Positions 33,956 to 47,330 are shown, counted from the stretch's first letter. The stretch is DNA of 64,000 bases from Apostichopus japonicus (GCF_037975245.1 NC_092580.1:17744001-17808000), one strand, 5' to 3'. The notes: generated from the sequence alone by a model not told the origin. Made by a program: numbers and translations.

Positions 33956-35224
33956 ATGTAGTATTCTACACCACAGAAGGGTGGGCTGTGTTATCAGTCT
34001 TTACAATGCAGTTGTTTGCAATATTCTTTAAACTAGAATAAAATAACATATCCGAACATATATTTATTTAATTGTCAACTCGACTTAATTTTTAAGGCCA
34101 ACATATTTTGTCTCAATGATCCCCCTCCCCACCGTTTCCCCACCCAGATGTGATATTCATCCAAAATATAACCCTAGGCTATAGAGATGATTCACTTTCA
34201 AAGTTTTGGCCTTTAAATATTTAAGCAATAAACACTTATATTTTGGCTATAAAATTAAATCTGTCTTAATACCGAATATGGAATAAGATTTTATTTTAGA
34301 TAATTGAGGAAGTTCTTCATGACAGTTATCTCTATAACAAAGATCAATTGTCTCCATTAAGAAATTCAATATGTAACATAATTCGTTGGTGTGTCTGTTG
34401 CACATGAGAGATAATCAAACACAGCTTGCAAGGTAATTTTTATTTAAAAAAAAGGATATTGCTTCAAATTTCAAAATTGATTCAAATCTGCTTCTATATA
34501 GGAGAACTATTTGGGACAAGTCTAAAGTTCAATTTTATAGTTAGTTTATCTGCAGGTTTCGAAATTTCACAATCGCGGATTACGACATAATGTGTATATG
34601 GAAATTGCTTACCTCCAAAGTTGTGGCCTTTAAATAAACCCCTTTTTCGCAACACTTATATGTTGGCTTTAAATTTAAGTCTGACATATCACCGAATGAA
34701 ATAAGATTTTATTTAAGATAATTGGGGAAGTTCTTCATGACAGTTATCTCTATTATACGCTGAGATCAATTGTCTCCTTTAAGAAATTCAATATATATCG
34801 TAATTTGATGTTATGTCTGTTGCACAAAACTGGATTCACGAGACGCGGGAATGCTTATATATCTTTAAACAATCAACTCTAGGCAATATTCGACCACCAT
34901 CTGCCACCCCTGCATTGTCAACTATCCTTTACCCATCAGAATTGAGTATTTTGTATAGTGATTTTACGAATTTTTATGAGTGCTTTCATAATTTATATTT
35001 CTTACATCATTTGAAATGTTTGATTATTCTTTTCTACTTGATGTTTGACATATTTTGCTGAATTTACCTAGTTCACAAGCCTCTCACTTCCTCTCCCATC
35101 CACCAAATAACCAGCCACCAACAACCAACCAACCCACCTGCCTTATTTATTATTTGTATGTTTGGAAATGATCTTACATAGTTTTCTTAGCGGATTATCT
35201 TATATGTCTTAACTATAACTTAAA
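33956..35224. repeat. Decayed satellite monomers and AT-rich flank
   Basis: Diverged relatives of the 310/330-bp monomer are visible, for example 'AGGATATTGCTTCAAATTTC' with 'TATAGGAGAACTATTTGGGA' near 34450-34530, and 'AGATCAATTGTCTCC' near 34340 and 34760. The rest is AT-rich without recognised genes. Confidence 0.6.
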
Positions 35225-37263
35225 AATTGACGAAGGATAACAGGCCAATGCGACAGAACTGCTCCAACTGTTTTTCTAGCTTTGTTCTTTAAAACCCGGA
35301 AGAAGACTGATTAAGACGCAGTAAAATGACGACGGACGAAGACACCAGAAGAAGACGGAGGGGTCCCCTGGTTGGTAGGTGGGTAATGCAATTTATTTGA
35401 TATGTTTAAACTGTTTTTCTAGCCTTGTTATTTCAAGATCTGGGAGAAGATGGATTAAGACGCAGGATGACGACGACAGGCGGAGACAACAGAAGACGGA
35501 GGGTGGTACCCTGGTTGGTGGGTGGGAAATGCACTGTATTTGATATATTTCAACTGTTTTTCTAGCCTCGTTCTTTCAGATTGGGAAGAAGATGGATTAA
35601 GACAAAGGGAGACGTAAGAAGCTGGATGAAGACGACAGGCCAAGGCGACAGAAGAAGACAAAGGGGATCCCCTGGTTGGGGGGAGGGTAATGCAATGTAT
35701 CTGATGTTTTAACTCTTTTTCTAGCCTAGTTCTTTCAGATCCGGAAAAAGGAGGTGAAGATGACGGGTAAAGACAACAGAAGGAGACGGAGGGGGGTCAC
35801 CTGATTGGTGGGAGGGTAATACAATGTATTTGATATGTTTAAACTGTTTTTCTAGCCTTGTTCTTTCAGATCCGGAAGAAGATGGACGTAGACGACAGGC
35901 CAAAGCAACAGAAGAAGTTGGTTGGTGGGAGGGAGGGAGGGTATTGCAATGTATTTGATGGTTTAACTGTTCTCTAGCCTTGTTTTTTCGATCCGGAAGA
36001 AGATGGATTAAGAAGGATAACGACAACGTAAGAAGATAGATGAGTATAATGAACGAAAGGCCAAGGTGACAGCAGAAGACGGAGGGGGTCCCTTGGGTGT
36101 TGGGGTAATGTAATAATATGTTTGAACTGTTTAACCAGCCTTGTTCTATCAGATCTGGAAGAGAGATTACGACGAAGGAGGATGACGTAAAAAGATGGAT
36201 GAAGACGATGAAGAGAAGAGAAAAGGTAACGATGACAAACGAAGACAACAGAAGAAGATGGAGGGGGGTCTTCTGGTTGGTGAGAGAAGAAATGCAATGT
36301 ATATGATATGTTTTAACTGTTTTTCTTGCCAAGTTGTTCTTTCAGATTTGGAAGAAGATGGATTTAGACGAAAGATGACAACAACGTTAAGAAGATGGAT
36401 GAAAACGAAGGACGACAGCCAAAGGGGATAGAAAAAGACAGAGGGGGTCCCCAATGTAAAACGATGTGTGAAGACGACGCAGAGAAGAGGTGACGATGAC
36501 GGGCGAAGAAAACAGAAGAAGATAGAGGGGGTCCCCTGGTTGGTGTGAGGGTAATGCAATTTATATGATATGTTTCAACTGTTTGTCTAGCCTTGTTCTT
36601 TCAGATCCAGAAAAAATGTATTAAGAAGAAGGACGACAACATAAGACAGCGGACGACAGGCCAAGGTAATATAAGAAGACGGAGTGGAGTACCCTGGCTG
36701 GTGGGGTAATGCAATAATATGTGTTAACTGTTTTTCCAGACTTGTTCTTTCGGATCGGAAAGAAGATGGATGACTACAAAGGATGATGACATAAAAAGAT
36801 TGATGAAGACGACGAGAAGAGGTGACGATGACGGGCGAAGACAACAGATGAAGACGGAGGGGTCCCCTGGGTGGTGTGAGGGTAATGCAATGCAATGTAT
36901 TTTATATGTTTTCACTGTTTTCCAGCCTTGTTCTTCAGATTGGGAAGAAGATGGAATACGAAGGATGACGACAACGTAAGAAAGTTGAATATGATAAAAG
37001 AAAGGCCAAGGTGACAACAGAAGACGGAATGGGGGTCCCCTGGGTGGTGTGGTAATGCGATATTGTATTAACTGTTTTTGCAGCCTTGTTCTTTCAGATC
37101 TGGAAGATGGATAACAACGAAGGACGATGTCGTAAAAGATGGATGGAATGACGAAGAGAAGAGAAAAAGGAACGATGAAAAGCAAAGACAACAGAAGAAG
37201 ACGGAGGGGTGGGGGAGTCTCTTTGGTGGAGGAGTCTCCTTTGGTGGTGGGGTTATTCAATAT
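35225..37263. repeat. Older, diverged part of the GAAGACGA/TTTCAG satellite
   Basis: Units of roughly 160-210 bases contain, in order, 'AACTGTTTTTCTAGCCTTGT', 'TCTTTCAGATC(C)GGAAGAAG', a run of GACGA/GAAGA, 'GACGGAGGGGGTCCCCTGG' and 'GGTAATGCAATGTATTTGAT'. Divergence between units is much higher than in the adjoining block. Long frames on both strands here are by-products of low-complexity sequence. Confidence 0.88.
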
Positions 37264-39840
37264 ATATTTTAACTGTTTTTCAGTATTTCTTTCAGGTCTG
37301 GAAGAAGATGGATGACAACGAAGGATGACAACGTACAAAGACGACGAAGAGAAGAGGTGACGATAACGGGCGAAGACAACAGCAGAAGACGGAGGGCGTC
37401 CCCTGGGTGGTGGGGTAATGCAATAATATGTTTTAACTGTTTTTCCAGCCTTGTTCTTTCAGATCGGAAAAAGATGGATGACAACGAAGAATGACGACGT
37501 ACAAAGATGGATGAATACGACAACGAGAAGAGGTGACGATGACGGGCGAAGACAACAGATGAAGACGGAGGGGGTCCCCTGGGTGGTGGGGTAATGCAAT
37601 AATATGTTTTAACTGTTTTTTCAGCCTTGTTCTTTCAGATCGGAAAAAGATGGATGACAACGAAGGATGACGACGTAGACGACAACGAGAAGAGGTGACG
37701 ATGACGGGGGAAGACAACAGCAGAAGACGGAGGGGGTCCCCTGGGTGGTGGGGTAATGCAATAATATGTTTTAACTGTTTTTCAGCCTTGTTCTTTCAGA
37801 TCGGAAAAAGATGGATGACAACGAAGGATGACGACGTAGACGACAACGAGAAGAGGTGACGATGACGGGCGAAGACAACAGATGAAGACGGAGGGGGTCC
37901 CCTGGGTGGTGGTGTAATGCAATAATATGTTTTAACTGTTTTTCCAGCCTTGTTCTTTCAGATCGGAAAAAGATGGATGACAACGAAGAATGACGACGTA
38001 CAAAGATGGATGAATACGACAACGAGAAGAGGTGACGATGACGGGCGAAGACAACAGATGAAGACAGAGGGGGTCCCCTGGGTGGTGGGGTAATGCAATA
38101 ATATGTTTTAACTGTTTTTTCAGCCTTGTTCTTTCAGATCGGAAAAAGATGGATGTCAACGAAGAATGACGACGTACAAAGATGGATGAATACGACAACG
38201 AGAAGAGGTGACGATGACGGGCGAAGACAACAGATGAAGACAGAGGGGGTCCCCTGGGTGGTGGGGTAATGCAATAATATGTTTTAACTGTTTTTTCAGC
38301 CTTGTTCTTTCAGATCGGAAAAAGATGGATGTCAACGAAGAATGACGACGTACAAAGATGGATGAATACGACAACGAGAAGAGGTGACAATGACGGGCGA
38401 AGACAACAGATGAAGACGGAGGGGGTCCCCTGGGTGGTGGGGTAATGCAATAATATGTTTTAACTATTTTTTGAGCCTTGTTCTTTCAGATCGGAAAAAG
38501 ATGGATGACAACGAAGAATGACGACGTAGACTACAACGAGAAGAGGTGACGATGACGGGCGAAGACAACAGATGAAGACAGAGGGGGTCCCCTGGGTGGT
38601 GGGGTAATGCAATAATATGTATTAACTGTTTTTTCAGCCTTGTTCTTTCAGATCGGAAAAAGATGGATGTCAACGAAGAATGACGACGTACAAAGATGGA
38701 TGAATACGACAACGAGAAGAGGTGACAATGACGGGCGAAGACAACAGATGAAGACGGAGGGGGTCCCCTGGGTGGTGGGGTAATGCAATAATATGTTTTA
38801 ACTGTTTTTCCAGCCTTGTTCTTTCAGATCGGAAAAAGATGGATGACAACGAAGAATGACGACGTACAAAGATGAATGAATACGACAACGAGAAGAGGTG
38901 ACGATGACGGGCGAGGACAACAGATGAAGACGGAGGGGGTCCCCTGGGTGGTGGGGTAATGCAATAATATGTTTTAACTGTTTTTTCAGCCTTGTTCTTT
39001 CAGATCGGAAAAAGATGGATGACAACGAAGGATGACGACGTAGACGACAACGAGAAGAGGTGACGATAACGGGCGAAGACAACAGCAGAAGACGGAGGGG
39101 GTCCCCTGGGTGGTGGGGTAATGCAATAATATGTTTTAACTGTTTTTTCAGCCTTGTTCTTTCAGATCGGAAAAAGATGGATGTCAACGAAGAATGACGA
39201 CGTACAAAGATGAATGAATACGACAACGAGAAGAGGTGACGATGACGGCGAAGACAACAGATGAAGACGGAGGGGGTCCCCTGGGTGGTGGGGTAATGCA
39301 ATAATATGTTTTAACTGTTTTTTCAGCCTTGTTCTTTCAGATCGGAAAAAGATGGATGTCAACTAAGAATGACGACATACAAAGACGACAACGAGAAGTG
39401 GTGACGATGACGGGCAAAGACAACAGATGAAGACGGAGGGGGTCCCCTGTATGTTTTAACTGTTTTTTCAGCCTTGTTCTTTCAGATCGGAAAAAGATGG
39501 ATGTCAACGAAGAATGACGACGTACAAAGATGGATGAATACGACAACGAGAAGAGGTGACGATGACGGGCGAAGACAACAGATGAAGACGGAGGGGGTCC
39601 CCTGGGTGGTGGGGTAATGCAATAATATGTTTTAACTGTTTTTTCAGCCTTGTTCTTTCAGATCGGAAAAAGATGGATGTCAACGAAGAATGACGACGTA
39701 CAAAGATTGATGAATACGACAACGAGAAGAGGTGACGATGACGGGCGAAGACAACAGTGGTGGGGTAACTGTTTTTCCAGCCTTGTTCTTTCAGATCGGA
39801 TGAGGATGACGGACGACGGATGCCGTACAAAGACGACGAC
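37264..39840. repeat. Homogenised 162/176-bp satellite array
   Basis: 'CAGATCGGAAAAAGATGGAT' starts at 37460, 37636, 37797, 37959, 38135, 38311, 38487, 38649, 38825, 39001, 39163, 39338, 39483 and 39659, so spacing is mainly 176 or 162. The length classes differ by a 14-base segment (around 'AAAGATGGATGAAT'). Each unit carries 'TTTTAACTGTTTTTTCAG' and a second 'TTGTTCTTTCAG'. The array ends in truncated units (145, 133). Confidence 0.95.
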
Positions 39841-39859
39841 GACGTCAGATCGGAAAAAG

Positions 39860-40130
39860 ATCGGAAAAAGACGCGGACTTGAACTTGGACTTGAACTTGG
39901 ACTTGAACTTAAATTTGAACTTTAACTTGAACTTCGCCAGTCTACTTCGTCTGTCATCGTCAAGTTCAAGTCCAAGTTCATGTTCATGTTCAAGTTCAAG
40001 TCCACGTTAAAGTTACTTCGCCTGTCATCGTCAAGTTCATGTTCAAGTTCAAGTCCACATTAAAGTTACTTCGCCTGTCATCGTCAAGTTCAAGTTCATG
40101 TTCAAGTTCAAGTCCACTTCAGCATCCATT
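39860..40130. repeat. Inverted GAACTT/AAGTTC repeat junction
   Basis: 39877-39932 is built of 'CTTGAACTTGGA' units, and 39960-40118 of the complementary 'TCAAGTTCAAGTCCAAGTTC' plus a tandem 'ACTTCGCCTGTCATCGTCAA' segment present three times. The two halves can pair into a long imperfect hairpin and sit exactly between two different satellites. Confidence 0.85.
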
Positions 40131-40154
40131 TCAACAAGTTCTTTCAGATGGATG

Positions 40155-43100
40155 ACAAAGAGAAGAAGGGGGGAGAGTTGGGTGAGGGTGACGGTGATGG
40201 GTAAAGAGTGTTGGGCAAGATGTTGGTTGTGAGGGTTAGTGGGATGACGGGTGAGTTGGGTTACAGGTGAGGTGAGGTGAGGGTGAGTTGGATGATAGAT
40301 GGGGGTGAGTTGGGTGATTGGGAGTTGGGTGAGGTGAGGGTGAGGTGAGGGGGTGAGGTGAGGTGAGGTGAGTTGGATGAGGGTGAAGGGTGAGTGGGGT
40401 GAAGGCGAGTGCGATGAGGGCCAGTGGGGTGAGTGGGATGAGAGGTGAGTGTGATGGGGATGGAGTGAGTTGGGTGAGGGGCGAGTTGGGTGAGGGCCAG
40501 TGGGATGAGGGCGAGTGGGGTGAGGGTGAGTGGGGTGAGCAGGGTTAGAGGTGAGTGCGATGAGGGTGATAGAAGTGAGTGGGGTGAGTGTGAGTTGGGT
40601 TGGGTTAGCGGTAAGTGGGGTGAGGGCATTTGGGGTGAGTGTGGTGGGGTGAGTTGGGTGAGGGATGAGTGGGGTGTGGGGTGAGTGGGGTGAGGGCATG
40701 GGTGGGGTTAGTGGGGTGATGGGGATGGAGTGAGTTGGGTGAGTGGGGTGAGGGTGAGTGGGGTGAGAGGTGAGTTGGTTGAGGGGGTGAGGTGAGGGTG
40801 AGTTGTGTGAAGGTGAGGGTGAGTGGGGTGAAGGCGAGTGGGATGAGGGCGAGTTGTGTGAGGGCAAGTGGGGTGAGGGTGAGTGGGATGAGAGGTGAGT
40901 GTGATTGGGATGGAGTGAGTTGGGTGAGGGGCGAGTTGGGTGAGGGCCAGTGGGGTGAGGGCGAGTGGGGTGAGGGCGAGTGGGGTGAGGGCGAGTGGGG
41001 TGAGGGCGAGTGGGGTGAGGGCGAGTGGGGTGAGTTGGGTGAGAGGTGAGCAGGGTTAGAGGTGAGTGCGATGAGGGTGAAGGTGAGTTAGGTGATGGTT
41101 AGAAGTGAGTGGGGTGAGTGTGAGTTGGGTTAGCGGTAAGTGGGGTGAGGGCATTTGGGGTGAGGGGTGAGTGTGAGTTGGGTGAGTTGGGTGAGGGATG
41201 AGTGGGGTGAGGACGAGTGGGGTGAGGGATGAATGGGATGAGGACGAGTGGGGTGAGTAGGGTAAGGGCAGGTGGGGTGAGGGTGAGTGGGGTGAGAGGT
41301 GAGTTGGGTGAGGGGTGGGGGTGAGTTGGGTGATTGTGAAGGGTGAGTGGGGTTAGGGCGAGTGGGGTGAGGGAGAGTGGCGTGAGGGTGGTGGGGTGAG
41401 TTGAGGTGAGCAGAGTTAGATGTGAGTGCGATTAGGGTGAAGGTGATGGTTAGAAGTGAGTGGGGTGAGTGTGAGTTGGGTTAGAGGTAAGTTGGGTGAG
41501 GGCGAGTGGGGTGAGGGTGAGTGAGGGTTAGAGGTGAGGGATGAGTGGGGTGAGGACGAGTGGGGTGAGGGATGAATGGGATGAGGACGATTGGGGTGAG
41601 TAGGGTAAGGCGAGTGGGGTGAGGGTGAGTTGGATGAGGGGTGGGGGTGAGTTGGGTGATTGTGAAGGGTGAGTGGGGTTAGGACGAGTGGGGTGAGGGC
41701 AAGTGGCGTGAGGGTGGTGGGGTGAGTTGAGGTGAGCAGAGTTAGATGTGAGTGCGATTAGGGTGAAGGTGATGGTTAGAAGTGAGTGGGGTGAGTGTGA
41801 GTTGGGTTAGAGGTAAGTTGGGTGAGGGCGAGTGGGGTGAGGGTGAGTGGGGGTTAGAGGTGAGGATGAGTGGTGCTAGAAGTGTGGGGTGAGGGTGGTG
41901 GGGTGTCAGGGGTGAGTGGGGTGATGGTGAGGGGTGAAGGTGAGTGGGGTGACTGGTGAGTGGGGTTAGAGGTGAGTTGGGTGAGGGGGTGAGGGTGACT
42001 TGGGTTAGAAGTGAGGATGAGTGGTGTGTGGGGTGAGGGTGAGTGAGGTGGGGGTGAGCTTGGTGTGTCGAGTGAGGGTGAGGGGTGAGTGGGGTTAGAG
42101 ATGAGTGAAGGTGAGTTAGGTGATGGTTAGAAGTGGGGTGAGTTGGATGAGAGATGAGAGGGTGAGAGATGAGGGTGGGGGATGGGTTGGATGAGGGTGA
42201 GTGGGTTAGATGTGAGGATGAGTTGGGTGAGAGTGATTGGGTGTGGGATGAGTTGTGTGAGGGGGTAAGGGGGTAAGGGATGAGTTGGGTGAGGGCAGGT
42301 GGGGTGGGGGAAAGTGGGGTTAGAGGTGAGGGTGGGTGGTGAGCTGGGTGTGTCGAGTGAGGGTGGTGGGTGAGTTTGGTGAGGGGTAGTGGGGTTAGAG
42401 GTAAGTGGGGTAAGAGGTGAGAGTGAGTGATGAGTTGTGCTAGAGTAGTTGTGGTAAGGGTGAGTGAGGTGAGGGTGAGCTGGGTGTCAAGTGAGGGTGG
42501 TGGGTGAGTTGGGTTAGAGGTGAGTGGGGTTAGAGGTGAGGGTGAGTGGTGCCAGAAGTGTGTGAGGGTGAGCAGGGTGTGTCGAGTGAGGGAGGTGGGG
42601 TGTAAGGGATGAGTGGTGAGTGGGGTTAGAGGTGAGTTGGGTGAGGGGGTGAGGGATTAGTTGGGTGAGGGTGAGTGGGAAAGGGTGAGTTGGCTAAGAG
42701 GTGAGTGGTATGTTGGGTGAGGGTGAGTAAGGTGAGGGTGAGCTGGGTGTTTAGAGTGAGGGTGGTGGGGTGAGTTGGGTGAGTGGTGAATGGGTTAGAG
42801 GTGAGTGGGGTTAGAGGTCAGTGAAGGTGAGTTGGGTGATGGTTAGAAGTGAGTGGGGTGAGTGTGAGTTGGATGAGGGGGTGAGAGGTGAGGGTGAGTT
42901 GGGTGATGATGATTGGGGTGAGATGGGTAAGAATGGGATGAGATGTGAGTTGGTAAGAGAGTTTGGTGAGGGTTAGGGGGAGAGTGAGTGTGAGTGTGGT
43001 GAGTTGGGTGAGGGTGAGTTGGGTTAGAGGTAAGTGGGGTGAGGGTAAGTTGGGTGAGAGGTGAGTTGGGTGAGGGTTAGTTGGGTTAGAGGTGAGTGGG

Positions 43101-44375
43101 GTGAGGGTAAGTTGGGTGAGAGTGAGGGGTGGGGGTTAGTTGGGTGAGCTGGGTGAGGGTGAAGGTGAGTTGGGTTAGGGTGACAGTGAGGGTGACGGTG
43201 AGGGTAACGGTGAGGGGGTGTGAGACTGTGAGTTGGGTATGTTGTGTGAGATGAGTGAGGATAGAGGCAAGTGGGGTGACTAGAATTAGTTGGGTGAGTG
43301 GGGTGAAGAGTGAGCGGGGTGAGGATGAGGGTGGTGAGGAGGATGATTGGGGTGCGAGTAAGTTGGGTTAGAGGTGAGTGGGGTGAGAGTGAGGGGTGGG
43401 GTTAGGTGAGTGGAGTGAGGGTGAGTTGGGTGAGGGTGACGGTGAGGGGGTGTGAGACAGTGAGTTGGGTATGCTGGGTGCGAGGGTTAGAGGTGAGTGG
43501 AGTGAGGGTGAGCTGAGTGAGTTGGGTGAGGGGGTGTGGGTTGAGTTGAGTGAGGGGTGAGTTGGGTGAAGGGTAAGTGGGGTTAGAGGCAAGTTGGGTG
43601 AGGGTTGAGGCGAGTGGGGTGAGGGTGAGCTAAGTGAGTTGGGTGAGTGGGTGTGGGTTGAGTTGAGTGAGGGGTGAGTTGGGTGAAGGGTAAGTGAGGT
43701 TAGAGGCAAGTGGGGTGAGGGTTGAGGCGAGTGGGGTGAGGGTGAGTGTGGTGAAAGATGAGGATGAGTTGGATGAGGATGAGTGCATGAGGGTGAGTTG
43801 GGTGATTTTGAAGGGTGGGGGTGAGTTGTGTGAGTTAAAAGGTGAGTGGGTGAGAGGTGAGTGGTGTGAGTTGGGTGAGAGTGACAATTACGGGGTGTGG
43901 GGTGAGGTTGTGTGAGTGGGGTTAGAGGTGAGTGGGGTGAGGGTTAGTGGGATGAGGGTGAGTGGAGTGAGGGTTCGTTGGGTGAGGGTGATGGTGAGGG
44001 GGTGAGATAGTTGGGTTAGTGGGATTTGGGTGAGGTTGAGTTAGGTGAGGGGTGAGGTTGAGTTGGGTGAAGGTGAGTTTGGTGAGGGTCAATCGGGCTA
44101 GATGAGTTGGTAAGGGTAAGTGGGGTGAGGGTGAGTGGTGATTTGGGTGACTGGTGAGTGGGATGAGTGGGGTTAGGGGTGAGAGTGAGTTGTGTGAGGT
44201 TAAGTTGGGCGCGGTCGAAATGAGTGAGGGGTGAGTTGGGTGAGGTATGACTTGGGTGAGGGGGGGATGAATGAGGGGTGGGTAGGTAGGTGGTTGGTGG
44301 TTAGGTTGAGTGGTAGGTGTTGTGTTAGTGGTGAGTTAGTTTTGGTATGGAGTGGGGTGAGTTTGGAATGTAGAT
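40155..44375 (+). repeat. G-rich GGTGAG(T)-type satellite, 4.2 kb
   Basis: The + strand consists almost only of G, T and A, in permutations of GAGTGGGGTGAGG, GAGTTGGGTGAGG and GGGTTAGAGGTGAG. There is no stable long unit except local expansions, such as five consecutive 'GTGGGGTGAGGGCGA' units (40953-41028) and near-identical blocks of about 300 bases at 41330-41560 and 41640-41870. C is nearly absent. Long frames on either strand are compositional. Confidence 0.95.
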
Positions 44376-47330
44376 GGTGGCGGAAAATCCCAAATATTTT
44401 TAACAGAACATAAGTACATTTACAACCTTCCTCCTTGTCATGTGTCCATCACCACAACCATACATCATCTTGGGTTTGTCCTCGTCGAAATTCACCACAG
44501 AACTTTTGCTGCCTTTGTCCAATTCCACTATCACATCCTCCATCGTTGTTGTCTTCCAGCAGAACCTTCATCCCTGTTGTCCACCATCTATAAACTAGAA
44601 AAGAATCTTTTTTAGGATATGGTTATACCAACTCTTCCTAAAAAACTTTTATTTATCATAAACATAAAATATTTTCAATAGAACGTAAATATATTCCAAA
44701 AACATCTACCACCTTCCTCCTTGTTCTTAACCCATCACCACAACCACTTTCGTCCTACACCATCTTGGAGTTGTCCTCCATTGTAATTCACCACCACCTC
44801 CTTCGTCGTCGTCCTCACCATCCACCACCACACCACTTTTGCTGCTTTTGTCCAATTCCACCATCACTACTTCCATCGTCGTTGCCTTCTAGCAGAACCT
44901 TCATCACCGTTTTCCACTATCTATGAACTAGAAAAGAATCTTTTTTAGGATATGCTAATACCAACTCTTCATAAAAAACCTTTCTTAACCATTATAAAAC
45001 ATACATATTGGTGGATGGTGAAGGAAGTGAGTGGTATGTTGAGCGAGTGGTAAGTAATGTGAGGGGTGAGTCAGTGGTAAGTGTTGAGTGGGGTGAGTGG
45101 TGAATTCAGTGAGCGGTGTGTGAGTAGGTGGGGAGGCTAGGTGGGAGAACAGAAGGTGGCTAGTTGGGTGAGTGATGGGTGGATTGTTGGGTGAGTGATA
45201 AGTGGATACTTTGCTGTGAAGTGGGTGGGTACTTGGCTGAGTTGTCGGTCGGTAGTTGGGTGAGTAGTTTTGTTGTTAGTTAGGGGTGAGTGGTGGGTGT
45301 TGAGTTAATGGTTGTTCAGTTTTGTTATGGGGAGGAGTGAGTTTGGAATGTAGATGGTGGCGGAAAACGCCAAATTTTTAATAGGACATCATTACAATTA
45401 AAATACATCCACCACCTTCCTTCTTGTCCAGTGTGAGTCATAAGTAGTGTGAAGGGCGAGTTGAGTAAGTGGTGAGTGGTGGGTGGGTGGGTTGGGTAGG
45501 TGAGTGAGGGTTAGGTAGGTAGTTGGGTGCGTGATTGGTGTGTACTTTGTTGAGAGGTGGATCGTTAGTTTTGTTGTGAACGGTGGCTGTTGGGTTTTGG
45601 GTTAGTGGTTGTTCAGACTTTGTTATTGGGAGGATTGAATTTGGAATGTATTCATGGTGGCGGAAAATCACAAATATTTTAATAGGACGTAAATACATTT
45701 AAAATACATCTTCCACCTAGAAGAGAATCTCTTTTAGCAAACGGTAATACCAACTCTACATAGAAAACTTGTATTTATCATTATAAAACTAAATGATGGA
45801 GAAGAAAGTGTGTGGTAAGTAGTGTGAGAGGTAAGTTGAGTAAATGTTGATTTTGGTGAGTGGTGGGTGGGTAGGTAGGTTTGGTAAGAGTTATGTGGGT
45901 AGTTGGGTGAGTGATGGCTGGTCACTTGGATGAGTGGTGGATGGGTGAGTATTTTTGTTGTGAGTGTTGGATTAGTGGTTGTACAGACTTGTTATTGGGA
46001 GGAATGAATTAAGAATGTCATCATGGTGGCGGAAAATCCAAAATATTTTTATTTAGACATAAATACATTCAAAATACATCTACCACCTTGCTCATTGTGC
46101 TTTGTCCATCATCACAACCACATCCGTCGTACATCATCTTGGAGTTGTCCTCCGTTGTCATTAACCACTTCTTTCGTCGTCTTCCTCACCATCCACCACC
46201 ACACGACTTTGCTGCATTTGTCCAATTCTACCATCACTTCCTCCATCGTCGTAGTCGTCCAGCAGAACCTTCATCGCTGTTGTCCACTATTTATTAACTA
46301 GAAAAGAATCTTTATTAGGAAATGGTAATGACAAATCTTCATATATAGAACACTTTTAATAATCATAAAACATGAAATATTGTTAATAGAACGTAAATAC
46401 ATTCAAGAAACATACACCACCTTCCTCCTTGTCCTTTTTCCAATACCACAACCACTTTTGCCCTACACCATCTTGGAGTTGTCCTCCGTTGTAATTCACC
46501 ACCCGTCGTCGCCGTCCTCCGTCATCGTCGTCCTCACCATCCACCACCACACCACTTTTGCTGCCTCTGTCTAATTCCACCATCAATTCCTCTATTGTTT
46601 TAGTCGTCCAGCAGAACCTTCATGACAGTTTTCCACCATCTATAAACTAGAAAAGAATCTACTTTAGGAAATGTTCATACCAAATCTTTATAGAAAACTT
46701 TTATGAATCATTATAAAATACACAATACTTTTAATAGAACATAAATACATTCGAAGTACGTACACCACCTTCCTTTTTCCATCACCACAACTACTTTGTC
46801 GCACATCATCTTGGAGTTGTCCTCCGTTGTCATTAACCACCACTTCCTTCCTTGTCTTCCTCACCATCCATCACCACAACACTTTTGCAGCCTTTGTCAA
46901 ATTCCACCATCACTTTCTCCATGGTCGTTGTCTTCCAGCAGAACCTTCATCCCTGTTGTCCACCATCTATAAACTAGAAAAGAATCCTTTTTAGGAAATT
47001 GTAATACGAAATTTCCATAGAATACCTTTTATTATTCATTATAAAACATACATATTGCTGAACTGTGAAGGATGTGAGTGGTAAGTTGTGTGAGTGGTAA
47101 GTTATGTGAGTGGTAAGGAGTGTGAAGGGCGAGTTGTGAAAGTGTTGAGTTGGGTGAGTGGTGGGTGGGTAGGTAGGTGAGTGATAGTTAGGTGGGTAGT
47201 TGGGTGAGTGCTTGGTGTGTGCTTTGCTGAGTGGTGGAAGGGTAGTTGGGTGAGTAGTTTTGTTGTGAACGGTAGGTGTTGGGTATGGTTGTTCAGGCTT
47301 TGTTATTGGGAGGATTGAATTTAAAAATGT
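44376..47330. repeat. Composite satellite, diverged proximal part
   Basis: CCACC-rich monomers of about 330 bases (with 'TTGGAGTTGTCCTCCGTTGT', 'CCAGCAGAACCTTCATC' and 'CCATCTATAAACTAGAAAAG') alternate with G-rich spacers such as 45005-45360, 45430-45655, 45800-46020 and 47060-47335. The spacers repeat 'GTGAGTGGTAAGT' and 'AGTTGGGTGAGTG', the vocabulary of the adjoining GTGAG satellite. Spacing is irregular here. Confidence 0.88.

Noticed and set aside
35721-37338. Long minus-strand frames (up to about 204 codons) rich in Ser, Leu and Pro
   Set aside because: They follow the satellite periodicity, occur on both strands and all frames, and show no conserved domain.
40049-40867. 272-codon minus-strand frame of Ser, Pro, His and Thr repeats
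   Set aside because: A direct translation of the GGTGAG satellite; the absence of stops is compositional.
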